A stretch of DNA of 31,603 nucleotides from positions 12,511-44,113 of the forward strand of contig DHNM01000040.1 in NCBI GenBank assembly GCA_002409525.1. The letters are read 5' to 3'. The notes below the pieces were generated by a model. It saw only the letters and a program-made list of their open reading frames with translations, did not search any database and was not told the DNA's origin. Below, piece after piece: positions 25,043 to 31,603 of the stretch. The position numbers and the translations under genes were made by a program. How positions within the stretch are numbered: the stretch's first letter is position 1; each line of letters begins with the position of its first letter. Origin of the DNA: Eubacterium sp. UBA5416. Lineage in GTDB: Bacteria > Bacillota > Clostridia > Lachnospirales > Lachnospiraceae.

Positions 25043-26116
25043 CTACGCCTTAAGTATGTAATCTTCTGCTGTTTCACTGCCTTTTAAGATGCGGAGTGCA
25101 CCCATAGACAGCGACTCCAGCTCATTCTCACCGGCCATCACTTTCACCGGTGCGATGAACCCCACATACTCTGTAATCCAGTCTGTCAGCATCTTAGAAT
25201 GAGCCACACCGCCGGTTAGGACAATTGCATCAATCTTTCCTTTCAGCGTCGGAGAAAGTTCGCCGATTCCCTTTGCAATCTGATAAGCCTGTGCTTTATA
25301 GATTCGCTCAGCTTCCCTGTCTCCGTCCATCACGCGGTTTTCCACGTCGATACAGTTGGAAGTTCCCAGATAAGCTTTGATTCCGCCCATGCCGGTTTCT
25401 TTCTTCTGCATCTCACGTTTGGTATATTTACCACTGTAACACATATCAATGATGTAGTTCAGCGGAAGACTTCCCGCACGCTCTGGAGAAAACGGACCGC
25501 CGTCTGAGGTAATCACATCAATAATCCTGCCCTTTTTATGAGCGCTGATTGAGATTCCCCCTCCGAGATGAGCCACGACAAAGTTCATCTCGTCATAAGA
25601 CTTTCCGGCTTCCCTCGCTGCTTTTCTGCACATCGCTTTCGTATTCAGGACATGACAGAAACTGTCTCTTACCACTTCCGGCATACCTGTGATCTTCGCA
25701 ATATCTTGCATCTCATCGGATCCGACTGCATCATAGATGTAAGCGGGAATTCCAAGCGGAGCCGCAATCGCGTCTGCGATCAGTCCGCCGAGATTTGAAG
25801 CATGCTCAACTGTTGCAGGATCCGTAAGTACTTTCTTCATATCCTCCGTCACGCGATATCCTCCTGCATGAATCTCTGTCAGCTGCCCGCCTCTGCCCAC
25901 AACCGCTGAGAGATCTTTTACATCCACACCATGTTTTTTCATGGCATTTAAAATGTTGTTTTTTCTCATGTCAAACTCGTCCACGACACGTGAATACTGT
26001 TTTAGTTCTGCATCAGAATGCGTTACACTTTCCGAGAATACCTCTTTTTCATCTTCATAATATCCGATTTTTGTTGAGGTAGAACCGGGGTTAATGGCTA
26101 AAATCTTATAACTCAT
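25043..26116 (-). CDS. buk: Butyrate kinase (branched-chain/short-chain acyl kinase)
   Basis: This cytosolic kinase makes ATP and a short-chain fatty acid from acyl phosphate. The 357-residue protein belongs to the acetokinase family and is of butyrate-kinase length. Signatures are AINPGSTSTKIGYYEDE at 7-23, VGRGGQL, the central VVAHLGGGISISAHKKGRIID and VLTGGVAHS near the C-terminus. AGGAGA precedes ATG 26116. It follows ptb by 24 bp. With the neighbouring 2-oxoacid oxidoreductase the real acid may be isobutyrate, isovalerate or an aryl acid, not butyrate. Confidence 0.95.
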   Translation of the reverse strand: MSYKILAINPGSTSTKIGYYEDEKEVFSESVTHSDAELKQYSRVVDEFDMRKNNILNAMKKHGVDVKDLSAVVGRGGQLTEIHAGGYRVTEDMKKVLTDPATVEHASNLGGLIADAIAAPLGIPAYIYDAVGSDEMQDIAKITGMPEVVRDSFCHVLNTKAMCRKAAREAGKSYDEMNFVVAHLGGGISISAHKKGRIIDVITSDGGPFSPERAGSLPLNYIIDMCYSGKYTKREMQKKETGMGGIKAYLGTSNCIDVENRVMDGDREAERIYKAQAYQIAKGIGELSPTLKGKIDAIVLTGGVAHSKMLTDWITEYVGFIAPVKVMAGENELESLSMGALRILKGSETAEDYILKA

Positions 26117-26140
26117 CCAATATCTCCTTATCTTGTATCA

Positions 26141-27046
26141 TTACTCCGCTGCTGCTGCTGAAACTGCAATGGAAAGAAACTTTTCATCTGCGGAAGAACC
26201 TCTTGAAGTGAGTACAATCGGACACTTGGCACCGACAATAAATCCCGCCATCTTAGCTTTACAGGTGACGGTAAGCATCTTGCCCATGATGTTGCCCGCA
26301 TGGATGTTTGGTGCAACAAGAACATCGACATCCCCTGCAATCCGACTCTCATATTTCTTAAGATCTGCGATATCTTTATCCATCGCACAATCATAAGAGA
26401 TTGGTCCTTCTACAATACAGTTTTTGATTTCGCCGTTTTGATTCATCTCGGCAAGCTTTGCAGCTTCAACGGTTTCCGGCATCTTCGGATTTACCTTCTC
26501 CACGCAGGTTAAGACTCCGACTTTCGGGCAGTCATAGCCCATCGAGCGCAGTGTATCTACTGTGTTCCCGATAATTGCTTTTTTGTCCTCCAGTGTTGGA
26601 TAGGCAACCATGCCGCCGTCAACCGGCACCAGAATCTTCTTATATCCCGGTACTTCAAACATGGAGAAATGAGACATCAGTCCGCCTTTTTGCAGTCCTG
26701 TTTCTCTGTTTACCACTGCTTTTAAGATAACTTTGGTATCCAGATACCCTTTCATGAGGAAATCAGCTTTGCCCTCTCTTATGAGAGATACGGCAAGCTC
26801 TGCGGCTTCTTTGTTATCAGCGGCATCATAGATATCCTCTTTTGGAACCTGCTCTCCCAGTTTAGTTAAAATAGTGAGGATCTCTTCTTTATCCCCGATC
26901 AGGATCGGTTTTGCAATCCCTTCTCTTCTGGCATGAAGCGCTGCCTGCAGAGTATGCTCCTCCCCTGCGGCGGCGACCGCCATTCTCTTCATCGCGGGAT
27001 AACCTTTTACTTTTTCTACTAACTCATCAAAATTCTTAAAAACCAT
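26141..27046 (-). CDS. ptb: Phosphate butyryltransferase
   Basis: This enzyme swaps CoA for phosphate on butyryl-CoA or related acyl-CoA. The 301-residue PTA/PTB family protein shows AAAGEEHTLQAALHARREGI at 26-45, LMKGYLDTKVILKAVVNRE near 118-136, VPVDGGMVAYPTLEDKKAII and DVLVAPNIHAGNIMGKML, all typical of Ptb. AAGGAGAG precedes ATG 27046. It sits between the oxidoreductase gamma subunit (10 bp) and buk (24 bp), linking acyl-CoA formation to substrate-level phosphorylation. Confidence 0.95.
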   Translation of the reverse strand: MVFKNFDELVEKVKGYPAMKRMAVAAAGEEHTLQAALHARREGIAKPILIGDKEEILTILTKLGEQVPKEDIYDAADNKEAAELAVSLIREGKADFLMKGYLDTKVILKAVVNRETGLQKGGLMSHFSMFEVPGYKKILVPVDGGMVAYPTLEDKKAIIGNTVDTLRSMGYDCPKVGVLTCVEKVNPKMPETVEAAKLAEMNQNGEIKNCIVEGPISYDCAMDKDIADLKKYESRIAGDVDVLVAPNIHAGNIMGKMLTVTCKAKMAGFIVGAKCPIVLTSRGSSADEKFLSIAVSAAAAE

Positions 27047-27056
27047 ACGTCTCTCC

Positions 27057-27602
27057 TTATCTCTGGGATTGTCCTATTTCGAGACCTCTTTCAAAAGCCT
27101 TTTTGTTAAGGGGAAGAAGTTTCGGCTTCCTGCTCATTTTCTTCTCTACCGCAGACCATATGATGTCAGGTTCAATGACATTCGTATAACCTATATATAC
27201 TCCGAGCATGATGATATTCAGAACCTTCGCATTTCCAAGTTCCAGTGAAATATCCGTCACAGGAGCCTTTACAACTTTCACATCATCACGGCCAATATCA
27301 TCCGATACAATTGAGCTGTTGATAAAAAGAGTTCCGCCCGCTTTCAATGTTCCGACAAACTTCGTAAGAGATGGTCCGTTCATAATGATCAGATCATCCA
27401 TCACATCACCTAATGGTGCTCCAACTTCATCATCTGATATCACAACAAAACAGTTCGCTGTACCGCCTCTCTGCTCAGCTCCATAAGAAGGGAAGAATGT
27501 AACATGCTTATCTGTCGAATCGCAGGCTGCCTGGGCAAGGATTTTTCCCAAGGTCATAACACCCTGTCCGCCAAATCCTGCCACACATAAATTTGTCTCC
27601 AT
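27057..27602 (-). CDS. vorC: 2-oxoacid:ferredoxin oxidoreductase, gamma subunit
   Basis: This 181-residue subunit has the catalytic-gamma signature GFGGQGVMTLGKILAQAA at 9-26, SYGAEQRGGTANCFVVIS and ADPDIIWSAVE-like C-terminal (EPDIIWSAVEKK). It completes the pyruvate/2-oxoacid oxidoreductase complex with the alpha, beta and ferredoxin subunits. The gene lies 3 bp after the beta gene and 10 bp before ptb. Substrate class (branched-chain, indole or 2-oxoglutarate type) is not determined by this subunit. Symbol follows the branched-chain hypothesis; korC would be an alternative. Confidence 0.88.
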   Translation of the reverse strand: METNLCVAGFGGQGVMTLGKILAQAACDSTDKHVTFFPSYGAEQRGGTANCFVVISDDEVGAPLGDVMDDLIIMNGPSLTKFVGTLKAGGTLFINSSIVSDDIGRDDVKVVKAPVTDISLELGNAKVLNIIMLGVYIGYTNVIEPDIIWSAVEKKMSRKPKLLPLNKKAFERGLEIGQSQR

Positions 27603-27605
27603 TAC

Positions 27606-28355
27606 TTAGTCCTCCTTATCACGATCTCTGATTACACCCAGAGGAAATTCTTTGAGCATTTTCTCGTCTATATAATCAAGTGCCTTCATCGGATCCATAC
27701 CCCAGTTTGTCGGACAGCTGGTCACGATTTCAACCATAGAAAATCCTTTTTTGTCCAGCTGATTCTGGAATGCCTTTTTGATGGCTTTCTTAGTCTTCAT
27801 CACATTTGCCGGTGTGTTGCAGCTGGTACGTTCAAGATAATATGGAGCAGTGAGCTGGTTGAGGATCTCACACATATGCATTGGATAGCCATGTTCCTTT
27901 GGATCACGGCCCTTTGGCGTTGTAGATGACTTCATTCCCAGCAGAGTAGTCGGAGCCATCTGACCGCCTGTCATTCCATAAATACCATTGTTGATGAAAA
28001 TAACGGTGGTATTATCGCCTCTGTTCGCCGCGGACATAGATTCTGCCAAACCGATAGATGCAAAATCTCCGTCTCCCTGATATGTAAATACCAGACTATC
28101 CGGGTTTGCTTTTTTCATGCCGTTTGCCACTGCACAGGCACGTCCGTGAGGAGCCGTCGTATTATCATAAGCCATATAGTCCATATGAAGACCACAGCAT
28201 CCGATTCCCAGAACGCACGCCGCACGGTCTACCATATCCATCTCATCGAGTACTTCCCCGATCAGCTTCATTACAGTGCCATGCATACATCCAGGGCAAA
28301 AGCCTGAAACTTTATCTTCCTGAATCGTTTTTGTTCTTGCATAAATTTGTTTCAT
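27606..28355 (-). CDS. vorB: 2-oxoacid:ferredoxin oxidoreductase, beta (thiamine diphosphate) subunit
   Basis: This 249-residue subunit binds thiamine diphosphate. The motif runs from GDGDFASIGLAESMSAANRG to NNGIYGMTGGQMAPTT, and FCPGCMHG near the N-terminus gives a CxxC that may hold a cluster. It decarboxylates the 2-oxoacid. AGGAGG precedes ATG 28355. It lies 12 bp after the alpha gene. The overall form is that of Vor/Kor enzymes with separate alpha, beta, gamma and ferredoxin subunits. Substrate unknown; ptb-buk downstream suits a short or branched acyl-CoA product. Confidence 0.9.
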   Translation of the reverse strand: MKQIYARTKTIQEDKVSGFCPGCMHGTVMKLIGEVLDEMDMVDRAACVLGIGCCGLHMDYMAYDNTTAPHGRACAVANGMKKANPDSLVFTYQGDGDFASIGLAESMSAANRGDNTTVIFINNGIYGMTGGQMAPTTLLGMKSSTTPKGRDPKEHGYPMHMCEILNQLTAPYYLERTSCNTPANVMKTKKAIKKAFQNQLDKKGFSMVEIVTSCPTNWGMDPMKALDYIDEKMLKEFPLGVIRDRDKED

Positions 28356-28367
28356 CTTTTCCTCCTG

Positions 28368-29444
28368 TTACGCTAAGATTTTCTTTACTGCGTTTATCAC
28401 AGATTCACGGCTCATGATATTTCCGCCTGAGCAGAGACATGTCTCAATTGGACATCGATCTTTCACGCCGGTCTGAACATCTGTTACAAATTGTGCCGGA
28501 ATAGACATCTCAACATCAAGAACCGCCTTTGTTTTCCGGTAATTGATATGTTCAAACGCCTGGTACGGGAATGGATGAACTGTGACTGCACGCAGCAGTC
28601 CGACTTTGATTCCCTCTTTGCGGAGAACGTCTACCGCTGATTTTGCAATACGTGCCGAAATACCATAAGCTGTGATCACAACTTCTGCATCTTCCAGCAT
28701 ATATTCTTCTGCCTTTGCATCTTTCTCCCAGCCTTTGTAAAGTTTTGCAGCCTCTTCGTTAGCTTCCTGCATATCTGTGGTCTTCCAGTGACCCGGCTGA
28801 ATCCAGGAACGATTTTCATAATCCAGAGGATGTCCGATGCAGGCCCAGTCTTTCTTAGAATCTTTGATTGCGGCGATCTCTTCGTCTGACTTCATCTCAG
28901 GGAGAACAACCGGTTCCATCATGGTTCCAATTACACCGTCCGCAAGAATAAGCACCGGGTTTCTGTCCTGATCTGCGTAATCAAATGCCTTGTATGTCAT
29001 ATCTACAGCTTCCTGTACCGTAGCGGGAGCAAATACCCGCATCTCAAATCCTCCGTTTCCGGAAGCCTTTGTCGCCTGATAATAATCCATCTGGGCAGGC
29101 TGAATAGAACCGACACCCGGACCCCCTCTTGAAATGTTTGCATAAACCATAGGAATCCTCGCCGCTGCGCAGTAGGAAATCCCCTCGCTTTTAAGAGCAA
29201 TTCCCGGGCTTGAAGAAGATGTCATCGCTCTGACGCCTGCACTTGCCGCACCATATACCATATTAACGGAAGCCACTTCTGACTCTCCCTGTACAAAGTT
29301 ACCTCCGACTTCCGGCAGTCTTCTTGCAAAATATTCCGGAATTTCATTCTGAGGTGTAATTGGATAACCGGCAAAAAAACGACATCCGGATCTCACAGCC
29401 GCTTCAGCAATTGCTTCACAGCCTTTCATAAACACTCTAGACAT
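28368..29444 (-). CDS. vorA: 2-oxoacid:ferredoxin oxidoreductase, alpha subunit
   Basis: This 358-residue subunit has the POR N-terminal domain (GCEAIAEAAVRSGCRFFAGYPITPQNEIPEY, then QGESEVASVNMVYGAASAGVRAMTSSSSPGI) and the transketolase-C-like domain ending LGLLRAVTVHPFPYQAF-like (VGLLRAVTVHPFPYQ). The GYPITP and SSSPG motifs bind the oxoacid and contact TPP. AGGAGG precedes ATG 29444. It lies 13 bp after the ferredoxin gene. The complex converts a 2-oxoacid plus CoA to acyl-CoA, CO2 and reduced ferredoxin. Confidence 0.93.
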   Translation of the reverse strand: MSRVFMKGCEAIAEAAVRSGCRFFAGYPITPQNEIPEYFARRLPEVGGNFVQGESEVASVNMVYGAASAGVRAMTSSSSPGIALKSEGISYCAAARIPMVYANISRGGPGVGSIQPAQMDYYQATKASGNGGFEMRVFAPATVQEAVDMTYKAFDYADQDRNPVLILADGVIGTMMEPVVLPEMKSDEEIAAIKDSKKDWACIGHPLDYENRSWIQPGHWKTTDMQEANEEAAKLYKGWEKDAKAEEYMLEDAEVVITAYGISARIAKSAVDVLRKEGIKVGLLRAVTVHPFPYQAFEHINYRKTKAVLDVEMSIPAQFVTDVQTGVKDRCPIETCLCSGGNIMSRESVINAVKKILA

Positions 29445-29457
29445 TTTTTACAACCTC

Positions 29458-29667
29458 CTAATCTTCTTTATAAATTTCTAATGCACCTTCAGGACACATT
29501 CTCCCACAGATGCAGCATCCGATACAATTCTGTGCATTCTTCGGAATCACATATTCATAACCCTTAGAATTAACCTTAGTTCCGATTTCAAGAACATTTT
29601 TAGGACAGAATTTCACGCAATAGCCACAACTCTTACAGCGCTCTGATACTACTTTTACTTCAGGCAT
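29458..29667 (-). CDS. vorD: 2x[4Fe-4S] ferredoxin-like delta subunit of 2-oxoacid oxidoreductase
   Basis: This 69-residue protein has two classic cluster motifs, CKSCGYCVKFCPKNV (12-26) and CIGCCICGRMCPEG (48-61). It accepts electrons from the TPP subunit and passes them to free ferredoxin. AAGGAGG precedes ATG 29667. It is second in the run, 40 bp after the P-loop ATPase gene and 13 bp before the alpha subunit. Confidence 0.93.
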   Translation of the reverse strand: MPEVKVVSERCKSCGYCVKFCPKNVLEIGTKVNSKGYEYVIPKNAQNCIGCCICGRMCPEGALEIYKED

Positions 29668-29707
29668 ATCTTTTTTATCCTCCTTCGCAGATAGATTTCA
29701 CTGTTTA

Positions 29708-30397
29708 CTAATCCCATGGATAGGTAAGATACAGGTGAAGAGGCATGACAGGCAGACGAAGTCTCTGTTTTGTCTCCTCGTAAAGCTTCTCTCTTACACA
29801 GGCAAAATCCAGTTTCTTATAAGGTGATATCAGTTTATCTAACTTCGTATTACCTTCAACTACTTCCTCGATATCAGTTTTTAAGCCCATATTCGGATTA
29901 CTGATTATATGGACTTTGTTAATATCAATATGAGAGACACCGAGGACTTCACCTAAGACCATATCAATATGATCCAGATCATATGACCAGGGGCGATAAG
30001 GATTTATCACATAATAAATCAGGGTGTCTCCCCGGTTGATCAAAGGTGCATAACCTCCAATCGATCTGGCACCGATATAATCTCCTCCCACATCCAGTAC
30101 CGTGTAATTCGATTTATCATTTAAATGTTGATTTACACCGCCTGTAAGAACAGGTGCATCCATAAACTGTTCTTCAAAGTGGACATGAAGTCCAAAGCTT
30201 TTCAGTTCATCGGCCAAGTCTCTGGACCGGAATAAAGGTTTTGTCATATCCAGATCAAAGAAATGTACGTCTTTTTCATTTTTACCGGCGATCTGCCTTG
30301 CAAAATTTACTGCAATTTCACTTTTTCCGCATCCGGCTTCACCAATAAATATGAAATTGCTGTAATTCTTACATCCTTCCAGTATTTCATTGTCCAT
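29708..30397 (-). CDS. P-loop NTPase of unknown function linked to 2-oxoacid oxidoreductase genes
   Basis: This 229-residue protein has a Walker A GEAGCGKS at 19-26, a switch/Walker-B-like LDVGGDYIGARSI and a DLDMTKPLFRSRDLADEL stretch, as in ParA/MinD/CobQ-like ATPases. It lacks the deviant KGGVGK(T/S) loop. No transmembrane or cluster Cys is evident. ATG 30397 has GGGAG at about nine bases; the frame continues to 30436. It heads the operon, divergent from the LysR gene. It could help cofactor or cluster insertion, or regulate the oxidoreductase; I do not recognise a named role. Confidence 0.8.
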   Translation of the reverse strand: MDNEILEGCKNYSNFIFIGEAGCGKSEIAVNFARQIAGKNEKDVHFFDLDMTKPLFRSRDLADELKSFGLHVHFEEQFMDAPVLTGGVNQHLNDKSNYTVLDVGGDYIGARSIGGYAPLINRGDTLIYYVINPYRPWSYDLDHIDMVLGEVLGVSHIDINKVHIISNPNMGLKTDIEEVVEGNTKLDKLISPYKKLDFACVREKLYEETKQRLRLPVMPLHLYLTYPWD

Positions 30398-30436
30398 AGA
30401 AACTTCTCCCTTCCAACGAAAGACTTTCGCTTTCAT

Positions 30437-30680
30437 CTATCTATATCATACCGTTATCCTTTCATGATTACAAATATTCATTTCTCATTCAATTATAAGT
30501 TATACTTATTTGTATAGTATTTTTCACAAATTTTTTTTATTTTTTTGTACATTATGTACAATAGTAGGTATCTGACTTTTCAAGTCACCCTTTTTGAGCT
30601 ATAATAAGTTTAGGTTATATATTGAGATTCGCAGCAACATGAGTTTCACCGAATTATAGATTTATAAAAAAGGAGATTCA
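30437..30680. promoter_or_regulatory. Divergent promoter/operator region of the 2-oxoacid operon and LysR gene
   Basis: TATACTTATTTGTATA (30501-30516) is a palindrome with TATAC/GTATA arms, the T-N11-A form of LysR sites. TTGTACATTATGTACAA (30545-30561) is a perfect 7+3+7 palindrome. The minus strand has TATAAT (complement of 30492-30497), so the first palindrome lies in its -35/-10 spacer. The plus strand has TTTTCA (30577-30582), 17 bp, TATAAT (30600-30605) for the LysR gene. Positions fit an autoregulated divergent pair. Confidence 0.55.
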
Positions 30681-31574
30681 ATGAATTTACGACAATTGGA
30701 ATACTTCGTCTCTGTCGCGGAGACTTTAAGTTTTACCAGAACGGCAGAAAAATTTTTCATTTCACAGACTGCTGTGACACAGCAGATTAAAACACTCGAA
30801 AGCAATATAGACGTTAAACTTTTCAAGCGTACCAAACGCCATGTTGAGCTTACGCCGGCAGGAAGCGTCTTCCTGTCAGAGGCAAAGGCAATTCTAAACC
30901 GCACACAGGATGCGATTGTAAAAGCCCAGAGAGCAGCCACAGGTTTTACGGGAAATTTAAATCTGGGGATCGTGGAAGGTTATGACAACCCGGATCTTCC
31001 GGAAATACTGCGCTCTTTTAAAGCAGGCTATCCGAATGTATCGCTTTCTATAGTAGAACGTGATACATCCAGTCTATACTCACAGCTCCTTGACAATACG
31101 CTCGATGTAGCTTTGAATGTACTTTTTTCTTACAGCAAACTGGAGGAAAAAGGAATTGTATACAAAGAAATTAATAAATATAATCTGATTGTTCTGCTGC
31201 CGACCTCACATCCGCTGGCATACCGCAATGTTTTGAAATTATCAGACCTAAAAAACGACTCATTTATTCTCACCGCGATGGGAGATCCAGAGGACGGTTT
31301 TGGACAATATGAAAGCACCATGGCTCATTTTATACACTCAGGCTTCACGCCAAACATCGTGCAGGAGACTCCCAAATTTGACACGACCGCCCTTATGGTT
31401 GCAGCCAACATTGGTGTAGCCATAGTACCTTCCTATGCCTTATCTTCCAGCAGAAACACGAGAAGTCTTGTGACAATTCCTCTTGATGAAGAAACTGAAA
31501 AATTCGAAATCATAGCTGCCAGATATAAAGAAAACCAAAATCCGACAATTGAAAAGTTTATGACTTATATATAA
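30681..31574 (+). CDS. LysR family transcriptional regulator
   Basis: This 297-residue regulator has the N-terminal winged helix-turn-helix (1-60: MNLRQLEYFVSVAETLSFTR, FFISQTAVTQQIKTLESNID, KLFKRTKRHVELTPAG) and a periplasmic-binding-like effector domain (about 90-297). AAAGGAG precedes ATG 30681. It is divergent from the ATPase/2-oxoacid oxidoreductase operon and probably controls it, with a pathway substrate or 2-oxoacid as inducer; this is inference from position and family habit. Confidence 0.95.
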   Translation: MNLRQLEYFVSVAETLSFTRTAEKFFISQTAVTQQIKTLESNIDVKLFKRTKRHVELTPAGSVFLSEAKAILNRTQDAIVKAQRAATGFTGNLNLGIVEGYDNPDLPEILRSFKAGYPNVSLSIVERDTSSLYSQLLDNTLDVALNVLFSYSKLEEKGIVYKEINKYNLIVLLPTSHPLAYRNVLKLSDLKNDSFILTAMGDPEDGFGQYESTMAHFIHSGFTPNIVQETPKFDTTALMVAANIGVAIVPSYALSSSRNTRSLVTIPLDEETEKFEIIAARYKENQNPTIEKFMTYI

Positions 31575-31603
31575 TGATACCCAGGGTCAAAAGGTCCTGC
31601 GTT
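31574..31603. repeat. Right-edge copy of the 43-bp dispersed element, cut by the window
   Basis: ATGATACCCAGGGTCAAAAG begins on the last base of the LysR stop codon and matches the reverse complement of the element at 20071-20113, including arm, GGGTCAAAAG core and GTCCTGCG-like continuation. The second arm is outside the window. Its place right after a stop codon repeats the situation of the 6846 copy. Confidence 0.7.

Noticed and set aside
25043..27046. Classical butyrate fermentation locus
   Set aside because: No thiolase, crotonase or acyl-CoA dehydrogenase genes are nearby; ptb-buk instead follow a 2-oxoacid oxidoreductase.
1..31603. CRISPR array, tRNA, rRNA, insertion sequence or prophage
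   Set aside because: No regularly spaced repeats, cloverleaf sequences, transposase, integrase or phage genes were found on either strand.

Overview
The window looks like chromosome of an anaerobic, probably spore-forming gut Clostridium relative (Bacillota, most likely Lachnospiraceae). The basis is strong AGGAGG-type ribosome binding sites, moderate GC content judged by eye, a GerMN sporulation/germination lipoprotein, a ferredoxin-dependent 2-oxoacid oxidoreductase with phosphotransbutyrylase and butyrate kinase, and best recalled resemblance of most proteins to Clostridia. No rRNA, tRNA, insertion sequence, prophage or CRISPR array was seen. The family assignment is inference, because no database could be searched.

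Layout. (1) 113-8895 is a sugar-catabolism region with three AraC regulators: AraC plus a VOC-fold protein; a class II (fuculose-phosphate-type) aldolase and L-fucose isomerase with a divergent AraC gene; then kduI-kduD-DUF554 with another divergent AraC gene, for unsaturated-uronate breakdown. (2) 8890-14898, all minus strand, reads comEA, PhoB-type response regulator, WalK-like histidine kinase, GerMN lipoprotein, comEC, so DNA-uptake genes flank a two-component system and a sporulation-type lipoprotein. (3) 15010-15441 is a small DMT/DUF606-type exporter with a stem-loop leader. (4) 15545-21366 is arginine biosynthesis: argCJBD on the minus strand, divergent from argG, with ArgR-like half-sites between them. 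(5) 21458-30397 is an 11-gene, same-strand, tightly spaced run, with LysR divergent at its head. It reads P-loop ATPase, ferredoxin, 2-oxoacid:ferredoxin oxidoreductase (three subunits), phosphotransbutyrylase, butyrate kinase, iron-sulfur flavoprotein with a zinc ribbon, DUF1097 membrane protein, a tandem EthD-like protein and an OFA-type MFS transporter.

How the genes work together. Region 5 can be read as one pathway: uptake of an unknown (possibly carboxylic or aromatic) substrate, redox processing by the flavoprotein and the EthD-like protein, oxidative decarboxylation of a 2-oxoacid to acyl-CoA with reduced ferredoxin, then acyl phosphate and ATP. This is the best candidate for an undescribed system; the substrate is unknown. 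Region 1 fits use of host or dietary glycans (fucose and uronates).

A short inverted-repeat element family (about 43 bp, arms ATGATAC.. / ..GTATCAT) recurs in intergenic positions: two complete copies, a copy cut by the right window edge, and weaker relatives near the left edge.
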